A stretch of DNA of 50,434 nt from JABWBR01 sp036741235. GTDB taxonomy: Bacteria; Bacteroidota; Bacteroidia; Chitinophagales; Saprospiraceae. The translations under genes were made by a program, and so were the position numbers. The notes beneath the pieces were generated by a model. The model made no database searches. It saw only the letters and a list, made by a program, of their open reading frames with translations, and was not told the origin of the DNA. Shown here in pieces: positions 1 through 6,796 of this stretch. The DNA lies in assembly GCA_036741235.1 (NCBI GenBank), contig DAINSQ010000011.1:1-50434 (forward strand), written 5' to 3'. Position 1 is the first letter of the stretch; each line of letters starts with the position of its first letter.

Positions 1-52
1 CAAATCAGCAAATCAGCAAATCAGCAAATCAGCAAATCAGCAAATCAGCAAA
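1..52. repeat. 8-bp tandem repeat (caaatcag), about 6.5 copies
   Basis: The unit caaatcag is repeated perfectly six times and then half a time, starting at the window edge, so the array may be longer. It ends six bases before the stop codon of the leftward barrel gene at 58-636, so it lies in that gene's 3' flank. Its function is unknown. There are no spacers, so it is not a CRISPR. Confidence 0.95.
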
Positions 53-57
53 TTAAT

Positions 58-636
58 TTACCAGCGTCGTGAGCCAAACCAGCCGATGCGGAAAGTAAGG
101 CCTGTAAACCAGCCGCTGAAGTCTTCGTTGGTATAGCCGAGGTTTTCGTTAGCGCCGTTAACCAGGCGATAGCCGGCGGTACCTGCCACACGGAACCAGC
201 GGGTAACGTTGAGTTCGATGCCGAGTTCGGGGGTAAAGACAAAGATGCGGTCAAAATCTTCTACATCGTCTTCCAATTTGATATCGAGGCCGCCCCAGCC
301 GATACGCGTACTGCCGTAGAGGTGAATGACCTTGTGGGGGCGATAGGTACCGCCCAGCCAGAAGCCGCCGTGTCCTAATTCTGCAACTTTGACATCTTCG
401 CCTTCAAACAGCCTGTTGAAATCTACGCTGCCCATTCCGTAGCCGCCAACGAAAGCGCTGCCGATGACCAGGCCGCCGCCGCCGCCGACAGAGGTACTGA
501 TTTGATTATCGATGCCAATCTCGACGATAGGCGCAAAAAAGCCGCCCTTCACGCGGGCATTGTTGAATAACGTTTCGTGTTGGGCTTGTGCTTGTAGCCA
601 AAAACCCAGTAACAGCAGGATGATCGCTTTTTTCAT
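58..636 (-). CDS. small outer-membrane beta-barrel protein, unknown function
   Basis: A 192-residue secreted protein. A signal peptide covers about residues 1-18 (MKK, a leucine run, then AQAQ). The rest alternates aromatic and polar residues in short strands with many glycines, and it ends in an aromatic residue (W), as outer-membrane barrels do. There is a glycine run at about residues 52-56. It is the last gene of a leftward cluster with the STN/surface-repeat protein (69 bp upstream) and the FecR regulator, so it may be co-expressed and may be part of the same surface complex; that is inference. I do not recognise a named family. Confidence 0.75.
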   Translation of the reverse strand: MKKAIILLLLGFWLQAQAQHETLFNNARVKGGFFAPIVEIGIDNQISTSVGGGGGLVIGSAFVGGYGMGSVDFNRLFEGEDVKVAELGHGGFWLGGTYRPHKVIHLYGSTRIGWGGLDIKLEDDVEDFDRIFVFTPELGIELNVTRWFRVAGTAGYRLVNGANENLGYTNEDFSGWFTGLTFRIGWFGSRRW

Positions 637-705
637 GGTAAATGGTTTGATTTTGTCAGATGAATAGGTGCTGTTTTCAGTTTTTTGTTTTGGGTTGCAG
701 GATTA

Positions 706-2346
706 TTACATTCTTATGCCGGCCTGAATGCCCACCCACATTTTGAGGTTGTTGCCGGCGGCAGAGGTGCTTTGGTAAAAGGGGCGCGGAGTTAACCGGG
801 AGCCGTAGGCGCCGCTTTCGGCGTCAACTTTTTTTGACGTCATAATATTAAGGACGGGGCCTGCGAAACAACTGGTTTTTCTGCCGAGTTGCCAATCGAA
901 TGTGGCGCGCACCTGGTTTAAGAGGTTGAGTTCGCGGGTCCAGAGTTCCCGTTCGTTGACCTGCATGGCAACCAGTTCGAGGTTAAAAAGGGAACGGGGG
1001 GTGACGCGGAAAGCGCGGCCCAGGCCGTAGCCCAATGCCCAACTCAGTGATTGTGACGAGTTTTCGCCGTCGTCGTCCCAGCGAATCCCCAGGTGGAAGA
1101 TATTATAAAGGCGTTGGGCGCCGACTTTAGCGGCCAGGTTGCCGTACATCATTTCCGAGCCCGCTATTTCCACGCGGTTATAACCTTTTTTCACAATATT
1201 GAGCAACCCTAGAGGCATACCGCTGATAGTGTCGGCGATATTAACAAGCGCAAATTGGAAGCCGTCAACTTTTTTTGCTTTGTTAAACAGCAACGCCATT
1301 TGGCCCCATTCTACATCGCCGGCCATATTAAACAGCCCGGCAGCCTGGGTTTTGGCTTTACCGTCAGCTATGTTGAATGCGCCGGCAGCCTGAACGCCGT
1401 CTACATAACCCTGTGCCAGGTTGAAAATACCGGCAGCCTGAACGCCTTTGGCATTGCCTTGGGCGATATTGTAGATACCGGCGCCCTGGACTGCCTGTAT
1501 ATCACCGCTTTGGTTGAAAATACCGGCGGCTTGAAGGCCTACCAACCTGCCGTGATTAATATTAAATACCCCGCTGAATTGAGTGCCGGAAACCTCGTTG
1601 CCGACAATATTGCCCAACCCTGCCACCTGAACGCCTTTGACATCATACTGGATGTGGTTGATGAGTCCGCCGACTTCAAGGCCTTCGACCCCGCCGTTTT
1701 TGCCCCACAATACATTAAATGACAGTGTGTTAACTGCATTTCGGGTAGCCTCGCGTTGAAGGAAAGGCAGCAGCGAAATCTGGGCCAGGCGGCGGCTGGT
1801 TTCATCGGCAGCGGCTTCGGGTTGGCTGATGGGTTGTACCAGCGAGCGCAGCGAAGCTTCATGTACAAGGAGCAGGCTTTGGCCACCGGGCAGCGTAGCC
1901 AGGCGCTGCTTTTCAATTTCGGGCACCGCGCGTATTTCCCGCTGCCGGCGATTTGCAGGCGGCGTATTGCGTTCGGGGTAGATGGGGCTGGTTTGCCGTA
2001 CTTTACCGGGCAAGGTTTCGATACGACTGAGTTGCGCTTTCTTTTGCCTGTCGGCCCGCAGTACTACCTGTTGGCCTACTTCCACATAATCGACCGTTGT
2101 TTCCCGCAGCATGTGGTCGAGCGCCGTTGACAAAGGCTGGTTGACCACCACCACGGTCACCCTGTGATTGACAGGTACAAAATTGCTGCTATAGCTGAAG
2201 TTGACGCGATAGTTGGCGCTGATGGCCTCCAGCACGCTGCCCAGCGGTTCATCTTTATAATTAAGCGAAACCTTTTGCTGGAGCGGCTGGGCGCCGGCAG
2301 CCAAAGCCCAGCCCAGCAATAATAATATGCCGGTACTTTTTTTCAT
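706..2346 (-). CDS. STN-domain protein with LA_2272-like surface repeats
   Basis: A 546-residue exported protein. Residues 1-19 form a signal peptide. Residues about 20-100 match the STN (secretin and TonB N-terminal short) domain, with the DEPLGSVLEAIS and NFSYSSNFVP segments. A basic, low-complexity linker follows. From about residue 205 to 370 there are repeats of roughly 20 residues built on GVQAAGIFNxAxG, like the surface repeats of the Leptospira LA_2272 family; the C-terminal third looks barrel-like and ends in GIRM. There is no TonB-receptor plug or barrel signature. It lies 30 bp downstream of the FecR gene, so it probably signals to FecR through the STN domain, the role that FecA-type receptors normally play. 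That partnership is inferred from domain and order only. Confidence 0.8.
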   Translation of the reverse strand: MKKSTGILLLLGWALAAGAQPLQQKVSLNYKDEPLGSVLEAISANYRVNFSYSSNFVPVNHRVTVVVVNQPLSTALDHMLRETTVDYVEVGQQVVLRADRQKKAQLSRIETLPGKVRQTSPIYPERNTPPANRRQREIRAVPEIEKQRLATLPGGQSLLLVHEASLRSLVQPISQPEAAADETSRRLAQISLLPFLQREATRNAVNTLSFNVLWGKNGGVEGLEVGGLINHIQYDVKGVQVAGLGNIVGNEVSGTQFSGVFNINHGRLVGLQAAGIFNQSGDIQAVQGAGIYNIAQGNAKGVQAAGIFNLAQGYVDGVQAAGAFNIADGKAKTQAAGLFNMAGDVEWGQMALLFNKAKKVDGFQFALVNIADTISGMPLGLLNIVKKGYNRVEIAGSEMMYGNLAAKVGAQRLYNIFHLGIRWDDDGENSSQSLSWALGYGLGRAFRVTPRSLFNLELVAMQVNERELWTRELNLLNQVRATFDWQLGRKTSCFAGPVLNIMTSKKVDAESGAYGSRLTPRPFYQSTSAAGNNLKMWVGIQAGIRM

Positions 2347-2376
2347 AACTACAGGATTCGGGTGTAGGAGGAGGGG

Positions 2377-3402
2377 TTACTCACATCCCGCTCCGCTAAA
2401 TACTATCGTATCTCCGCTGCGCGAAATCTCCAATTCCATTGACAGTCGGATCACTTCAAGCAGTTGGTCGAGTTGCGGTTTATCGTAGCTTCCGTAGAAT
2501 TGGCAGCGCAAGATATATTCGTTGTCAACTCGGGTTTGTATGTGGAAGTAGCGCTCCAATGCTACGAGCACTTCGCTGAATGCCGCGCCGTCAAAATCGA
2601 GGCGTTGGTTTTTCCAGGCTGAAGAATTGACGGCTGAAACGGTTTTTTTCTGTAAAACGCCCCTGGCTTTATTCAGTAACCCCGTCGCTCCGGGTTCGAG
2701 GATCACCTTTTCGGCGGTATTCCCAGCGCTGGATAGTTGTACTTTTCCCGAGTTAACGGTGACTTCCACTTCGTCTTCGGAAGGGTAGGCGCGCACATTA
2801 AAAGAGGTGCCCAGAACGGTAGTGCGGGCATCTCCGCTGGCGATGACGAAGCGCTTGTTTTCCATGCGCTTGACGTCAAAAAAGGCCTCTCCCTCGAGCG
2901 TAACGAACCGCAATCCTGCCGAGTCGGCATACGTCAGGCGGGTATTTTCATTGAGCCACACCTGGCTGCCATCGGGCAGTTGATACTGCATTTTCTGTCC
3001 GGCTTGCGTAGCTACGGCAAAAGGCGGTGAAGAAGCCCCAAATTGTCGCCACAAAAAGCCTATGCTCAACAAGAGCAGCAGTGCTGCTGCGGCGCGTAGC
3101 CACCAGGGCGGTATAGACAGCAACTTGCCGTTTTCAGTCGGGACTCGCGAAGCGGGCTCCTCAAGCCTTGCCTCCAGTTTTTGCCAGGCGGCGCCGGAAT
3201 CCGTTTGGAAGGACAACGAATGCGACACATCGGTTGCACGCCACAATTGAATCGTCTCATCAAAGAACTTGCGATGATCTTCATGTTCAGCTACCCAGGC
3301 CATAAGCGCAGCAGTTTCCTGCTCCGACATTTCGCCGGCCAGGTATTTGGCCATCCATTGGATGTGTACAGGTTCTTCCATCGCGTTGTTTCCCTTTTCC
3401 AT
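2377..3402 (-). CDS. FecR family anti-sigma-type regulator
   Basis: A 341-residue inner-membrane regulator in the Bacteroidota arrangement: an N-terminal helical cytoplasmic part (about 10-60, with AKYLAGEMSEQE), one membrane segment (about 101-118), a periplasmic FecR domain (about 125-235, including the LPDGSQVWLNENTRLTY and GEAFFDV segments) and a C-terminal DUF4974 domain related to STN (about 265-335). Such proteins hold an ECF sigma factor and release it when a periplasmic STN domain signals. Here no sigma gene adjoins it: the gene on its upstream side is a divergent peptidase. The start may be residue 1 or Met8 (3381). The family call is secure; the partner sigma factor is unknown. Confidence 0.92.
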   Translation of the reverse strand: MEKGNNAMEEPVHIQWMAKYLAGEMSEQETAALMAWVAEHEDHRKFFDETIQLWRATDVSHSLSFQTDSGAAWQKLEARLEEPASRVPTENGKLLSIPPWWLRAAAALLLLLSIGFLWRQFGASSPPFAVATQAGQKMQYQLPDGSQVWLNENTRLTYADSAGLRFVTLEGEAFFDVKRMENKRFVIASGDARTTVLGTSFNVRAYPSEDEVEVTVNSGKVQLSSAGNTAEKVILEPGATGLLNKARGVLQKKTVSAVNSSAWKNQRLDFDGAAFSEVLVALERYFHIQTRVDNEYILRCQFYGSYDKPQLDQLLEVIRLSMELEISRSGDTIVFSGAGCE

Positions 3403-3462
3403 GCTTATGATGCGATGACAGGTAGGCCACCCCTATTTGGCGAGTATATTTTTTTGTATCAG

Positions 3463-3477
3463 TTACATTTTATGTAA
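3463..3477. promoter_or_regulatory. palindrome upstream of the FecR operon
   Basis: TTACAT-TTT-ATGTAA is a perfect 6-bp inverted repeat with a 3-base centre. It lies about 60 bp before the FecR start and about 140 bp before the divergent peptidase start, so it could be an operator for either. No binding protein can be assigned. Confidence 0.35.
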
Positions 3478-3519
3478 TGATTGTTTATTCGTCTTGAAAG
3501 CGGCTAATCAAAAAACAAG

Positions 3520-3537
3520 CATCAAAAATCAAACATC
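3520..3537. repeat. dispersed intergenic 18-mer, copy 1
   Basis: The 18 bases catcaaaaatcaaacatc occur here and again at 41318-41335, both between genes and both followed by a similar aaacatc stretch. The sequence is A-rich and low in complexity, so it may be a shared repeat remnant or chance. Confidence 0.6.
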
Positions 3538-3614
3538 AGAAACATCCCTTACGCAATCCCGGGATAATTAAATATCTTGTCAGGCGTTAATAAAAAGGCA
3601 AAACCCATAAGCTT

Positions 3615-4367
3615 ATGCAAATCATAAAACTGAACTCAAGAGGCTCGCAGGTTTCCCGCTGGCAATTTTTCCTGGTTGGGCTGGGGTACACCTATATTAA
3701 AGCCGATGGAAAATTCGGCCCCAAAACGCATCAGGCTACTGTAGATTTTCAGCAGAAAAATGGATTATCCGGCGATGGGATCGTGGGTGAAAAAACATAC
3801 CTAAAGGCATTTTTTGCCGGTTACAACAGCATAGAAGCCCAGCAGTACCCTGCCAAGCCTAATTTCAGGCCATTGGCCAGCAATGCCGAGCGGCAGCGGC
3901 TTTTCGGAAAATTCAGCTACAGGGCGGCGCCCAATGGCAGTGATATCATCATTACCGACGATTGGGCGACGAAAAATCTGGTGAGTGTTGAAATTCCGCA
4001 GATGAGGGGTATTACAGGTTTTCCTTCCGGCGGCAAAATCACCTTCCACAAGCTGGCAGCCAAGCAATTGCAGGATTTATTCGCCGAATGGGAAAGAGAG
4101 CAATTAATGGGCCGGGTGAAAAGCTGGGGCGGCGCGTATGTGGCCCGGTTTGTGCGCGGTAGCCAGACCACGCTGAGCAATCACGCATTCGGCACGGCTT
4201 TCGATATCAACGTACCCTGGAACGGCCTGGGCCGCATGCCTGCGTTGATCGGCCAAGAGGGATCGGTTCGCGAATTGGTGAAGATTGCCCATAAACACGG
4301 GTTCTATTGGGGCGGCCATTTTACTCGTCTTGATGGAATGCATTTCGAGGTGGCCAGAATTATATAA
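3615..4367 (+). CDS. peptidoglycan-binding domain + M15 D-alanyl-D-alanine carboxypeptidase-like peptidase
   Basis: A 250-residue protein. Residues about 5-68 form a PG_binding_1 domain (VSRWQFFLVGLGY, DGKFGPKTHQATVDFQ, GIVGEKT). The C-terminal half is an M15-type zinc peptidase: SNHAFGTAFD supplies His190 and Asp197, and DGMHFE supplies His243, the three expected metal ligands. Such enzymes cut peptide stems of the cell wall. No signal peptide is visible, which is odd for a wall enzyme and is also seen in phage endolysins, but no other phage gene is near. The ATG at 3615 fits the beginning of the binding domain. It stands alone, divergent from the FecR operon and convergent with the dehydrogenase. 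Confidence 0.88.
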   Translation: MQIIKLNSRGSQVSRWQFFLVGLGYTYIKADGKFGPKTHQATVDFQQKNGLSGDGIVGEKTYLKAFFAGYNSIEAQQYPAKPNFRPLASNAERQRLFGKFSYRAAPNGSDIIITDDWATKNLVSVEIPQMRGITGFPSGGKITFHKLAAKQLQDLFAEWEREQLMGRVKSWGGAYVARFVRGSQTTLSNHAFGTAFDINVPWNGLGRMPALIGQEGSVRELVKIAHKHGFYWGGHFTRLDGMHFEVARII

Positions 4368-4440
4368 TTAACAAGGCGGTTGGTTTTGATTAATAACCGG
4401 AACCGGGCTCCGACGGTCATGCCGTCTTGTCGGCTGAAAA

Positions 4441-5145
4441 TTACAGATCGCCCAATTGCGGGCGGATGACCAGCTCCTCGATCACCGTATTGGGGGCGGT
4501 TTTCCAGGCATTGTAAATAGCCAGGGCGACTTCTTCGGCGGCCAGGATACGTTCGGGCGGCGTGGATGATCCTTCCCAGGAAGCGCTCCAGGTATGGCTG
4601 GGCATCACCGTTGTTACTTTTATATGCCTGGAGCGCAGCCATTCACGCAATACGCCGGAAAAACCCATCACAGCGTGTTTGCTAATAGTATAAGCGGCGC
4701 TGTCAGCCAGTATTTTTCGGCCTGCTATTGATGCGATATTAAAAATATGCCCATGGCCCTGGCGCAGCATCAGTGGTAAAAGCGCCCGCGTAAGCCGGTA
4801 AGGCGCCATCAGGTTGAGCGCCAGCAAATTGGCCAGCGCGTCGTCGGGTTCATCCAGGATATTGCCGTGAATGTATGTCCCGGCGTTATTGACCAATACG
4901 TCGACGTGATCCCACGCGGTCAGCACCGTTTGCGCAAAGCGATCAACGCCGGAATCGGAAGACAGATCGGCGCAACAGGTCAACAATTCCATTTGGGGAA
5001 AATGGGTTGAAAAGTAATCGGACATGCGCTGTAAATCAGCGTCAGTGCGGGCGGCGACTGCCAGCCTGCCGGATTCGCGGTCGGCAAAAACCTTTGCAAT
5101 GGCATTGCCAATGCCTTTGGTAGCGCCGGTAATTACAATATTCAT
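4441..5145 (-). CDS. short-chain dehydrogenase/reductase (SDR)
   Basis: A 234-residue classical SDR, an NAD(P)-dependent oxidoreductase. The nucleotide-binding motif TGATKGIG is at 7-14, NNAG at 86-89, and the catalytic Ser139, Tyr152 and Lys156 are all present (YTISK). It resembles 3-oxoacyl-ACP reductase and related enzymes, but the substrate cannot be read from sequence. It is transcribed divergently from the MlaE-type permease, with an 88-bp gap holding promoter-like motifs for both directions. Length and motifs are normal, so it is probably active. Confidence 0.9.
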   Translation of the reverse strand: MNIVITGATKGIGNAIAKVFADRESGRLAVAARTDADLQRMSDYFSTHFPQMELLTCCADLSSDSGVDRFAQTVLTAWDHVDVLVNNAGTYIHGNILDEPDDALANLLALNLMAPYRLTRALLPLMLRQGHGHIFNIASIAGRKILADSAAYTISKHAVMGFSGVLREWLRSRHIKVTTVMPSHTWSASWEGSSTPPERILAAEEVALAIYNAWKTAPNTVIEELVIRPQLGDL

Positions 5146-5171
5146 CGCAAATAAGTAATGGGTTTAACGCC

Positions 5172-5179
5172 CAAAGATA
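5172..5179 (-). promoter_or_regulatory. candidate -7 element for the SDR gene
   Basis: On the minus strand this reads TATCTTTG, a match to the Bacteroidota -7 consensus TAnnTTTG, 26 bp before the SDR start codon. A TTTG lies 13 bp further upstream, which is closer than the usual -33 spacing. Confidence 0.4.
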
Positions 5180-5202
5180 AACACCGTATGCGCAAATTGC
5201 GC

Positions 5203-5210
5203 TATTTTTG
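5203..5210 (+). promoter_or_regulatory. candidate -7 element for the mlaE-mlaF pair
   Basis: TATTTTTG matches the Bacteroidota -7 consensus TAnnTTTG and lies 23 bp before the permease ATG at 5234. No clear -33 TTTG is seen at the usual distance. Confidence 0.4.
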
Positions 5211-5233
5211 CCCCTCAACAAGTAGCTGAACGA

Positions 5234-5980
5234 ATGTTGTTCTCCAGATTTCTTTACCATTTCGGGCGTTATCTTATCATGATGGGCACAGGTATTGCCC
5301 GCCCCGAAAAGGGCTACATGTACTACAAAGAAACCATGCGCCAAATGAATGATATAGGTATCGGCTCGCTCATTATTGTGGGGCTGATCTCTATTTTTAT
5401 CGGCGCTGTTACGGCTGTTCAATTTTCCTACCAGCTCGACGGCACCCTGGTACCGCAATATTATATCGGCTATATTGTTCGCGACAGTACGATCATCGAA
5501 CTGGCGCCCACTATCACCTGTTTGGTGTTGGCGGGAAAAGTCGGCTCCAATATAGCGGCTGAAATCGGCGGTATGCGCCAAAAAGAGCACATAGACGCCA
5601 TGGAGATCATGGGCGTTAATACCGCCGGCTATTTGGTTATGCCTAAAGTGGTAGCCTCTATCGTGGTTATTCCCATGCTGGTGGCCCTTGCCGCGTTTAT
5701 CAGCATCATCGGCGGTTATGTGGCGTCGGTTCCAACCGGCTTGCTTTCTAATGCCGAATTTATACAGGGCGTACGCTCTTTTTTTATAGAGCGCAATATC
5801 ATGCTGATGTTTATCAAATCGGTGGTATTTGCCTATATACTTACATCGGTGCCCGCCTATCAGGGCTATTATGTGAAGGCAGGCAGTATCGAGTTGGGCA
5901 GGGCGAGCACCAATGCCGTTGTATTGAGCGACATCCTGATCCTGCTGTCAGATTACGTAATTGCCGTTTTATTTACCTGA
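5234..5980 (+). CDS. MlaE family lipid ABC transporter permease
   Basis: A 248-residue integral membrane protein of the MlaE (TIGR00056) family, with about five or six hydrophobic segments. The family core is visible: an amphipathic N-terminus, the RDSTIIELAPTITCLVLAGK segment, then AAEIGGMRQKEHIDAMEIMG, the coupling region that meets the ATPase. These permeases move phospholipids between inner and outer membranes. The ATPase gene begins 15 bp downstream. No MCE/MlaD substrate-binding gene follows, although one often does in Bacteroidota; it may be elsewhere. The ATG at 5234 gives the normal family length. Confidence 0.93.
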   Translation: MLFSRFLYHFGRYLIMMGTGIARPEKGYMYYKETMRQMNDIGIGSLIIVGLISIFIGAVTAVQFSYQLDGTLVPQYYIGYIVRDSTIIELAPTITCLVLAGKVGSNIAAEIGGMRQKEHIDAMEIMGVNTAGYLVMPKVVASIVVIPMLVALAAFISIIGGYVASVPTGLLSNAEFIQGVRSFFIERNIMLMFIKSVVFAYILTSVPAYQGYYVKAGSIELGRASTNAVVLSDILILLSDYVIAVLFT

Positions 5981-5995
5981 CAAGTCATCCAAACC

Positions 5996-6772
5996 ATGAT
6001 AAGAGCGGAAAATTTGTTCAAGACATTTGACGACCACGAAGTGATTCGCGGTATTTCTTCCGAATTTTTTAAAGGAAAAACCAACCTTATCATCGGGCGA
6101 AGCGGCGCGGGTAAAACTGTGCTGCTAAAACTGCTTGTGGGATTGATCCAACCTACCAGCGGCCATGTGTGGTATGATAATGTCGATTTTTTTGGTCTCG
6201 ATAAAAAACAACAGCGCGCTATCCGCATGAAAGTGGGTATGCTTTTTCAGGCATCCGCCTTGTTCGATTCGATGTCGGTGGAGGAAAATATCCGCTTTCC
6301 CCTCGATATGTTTACCAATATGACCAAAAAGGAAAAGCTGAACCGGGTGAATTACTGTCTCGAGCGCGTCAATCTGCCAGGCGTTAATGCCAAATATCCT
6401 TCTGAAATCAGCGGCGGTATGCAAAAACGCGTAGGTATCGCCCGCGCCATCGTGATGCAACCCGAATACCTCTTTTGCGATGAACCCAATTCGGGTTTGG
6501 ACCCCAAAACCTCAATCGTTATTGACGAACTGATCAGGAGTATTACTGTGGAAAATAATATTACGACGATCATCAACACCCACGATATGAACTCGGTGAT
6601 GGAGATTGGCGATAATATCATCCTGATCCACGAAGGGGTAATCGCCTGGCGCGGCGACAAAGCGGAGGTGCTTCGCAGCGACAACCAAACGCTGCAGCAT
6701 TTTATTTTCGCCTCGCCCTTCCTCCAGCACTTGCGCGAAGCCGCCCTGGAACGACAAAATGCCGCGCAGTAA
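5996..6772 (+). CDS. MlaF-type ABC transporter ATP-binding protein
   Basis: A 258-residue ABC ATPase. Walker A is GRSGAGKT at 34-41, the Q-loop is MLFQASALFD (about 82-91), the signature is SGGMQKRVGIARA (139-151) and Walker B is YLFCDEP with Glu163; the switch histidine is in NTHDMNSV. LFDSMSVEENI and GGMQKR are typical of the MlaF/Ttg2A group. It is co-transcribed with the MlaE-type permease just upstream and probably powers lipid transport across the envelope. It converges with porZ, with 24 bp between the two stops. Confidence 0.94.
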   Translation: MIRAENLFKTFDDHEVIRGISSEFFKGKTNLIIGRSGAGKTVLLKLLVGLIQPTSGHVWYDNVDFFGLDKKQQRAIRMKVGMLFQASALFDSMSVEENIRFPLDMFTNMTKKEKLNRVNYCLERVNLPGVNAKYPSEISGGMQKRVGIARAIVMQPEYLFCDEPNSGLDPKTSIVIDELIRSITVENNITTIINTHDMNSVMEIGDNIILIHEGVIAWRGDKAEVLRSDNQTLQHFIFASPFLQHLREAALERQNAAQ

Positions 6773-6796
6773 ACTCAATGTCGTCAATGGCGCGCC

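Noticed and set aside
1..52. Possible CRISPR at the left edge
   Set aside because: Units are contiguous with no spacers and are only 8 bp long.
1255..1722. A 155-codon plus-strand frame inside the STN/surface-repeat gene
   Set aside because: It is an antisense shadow of the repeated GVQAAGIFN codons, with no signal, domain or start context of its own.
3615..4367. Prophage endolysin and hence a prophage
   Set aside because: The peptidase has no signal peptide, as some phage enzymes do, but no other phage gene lies nearby.
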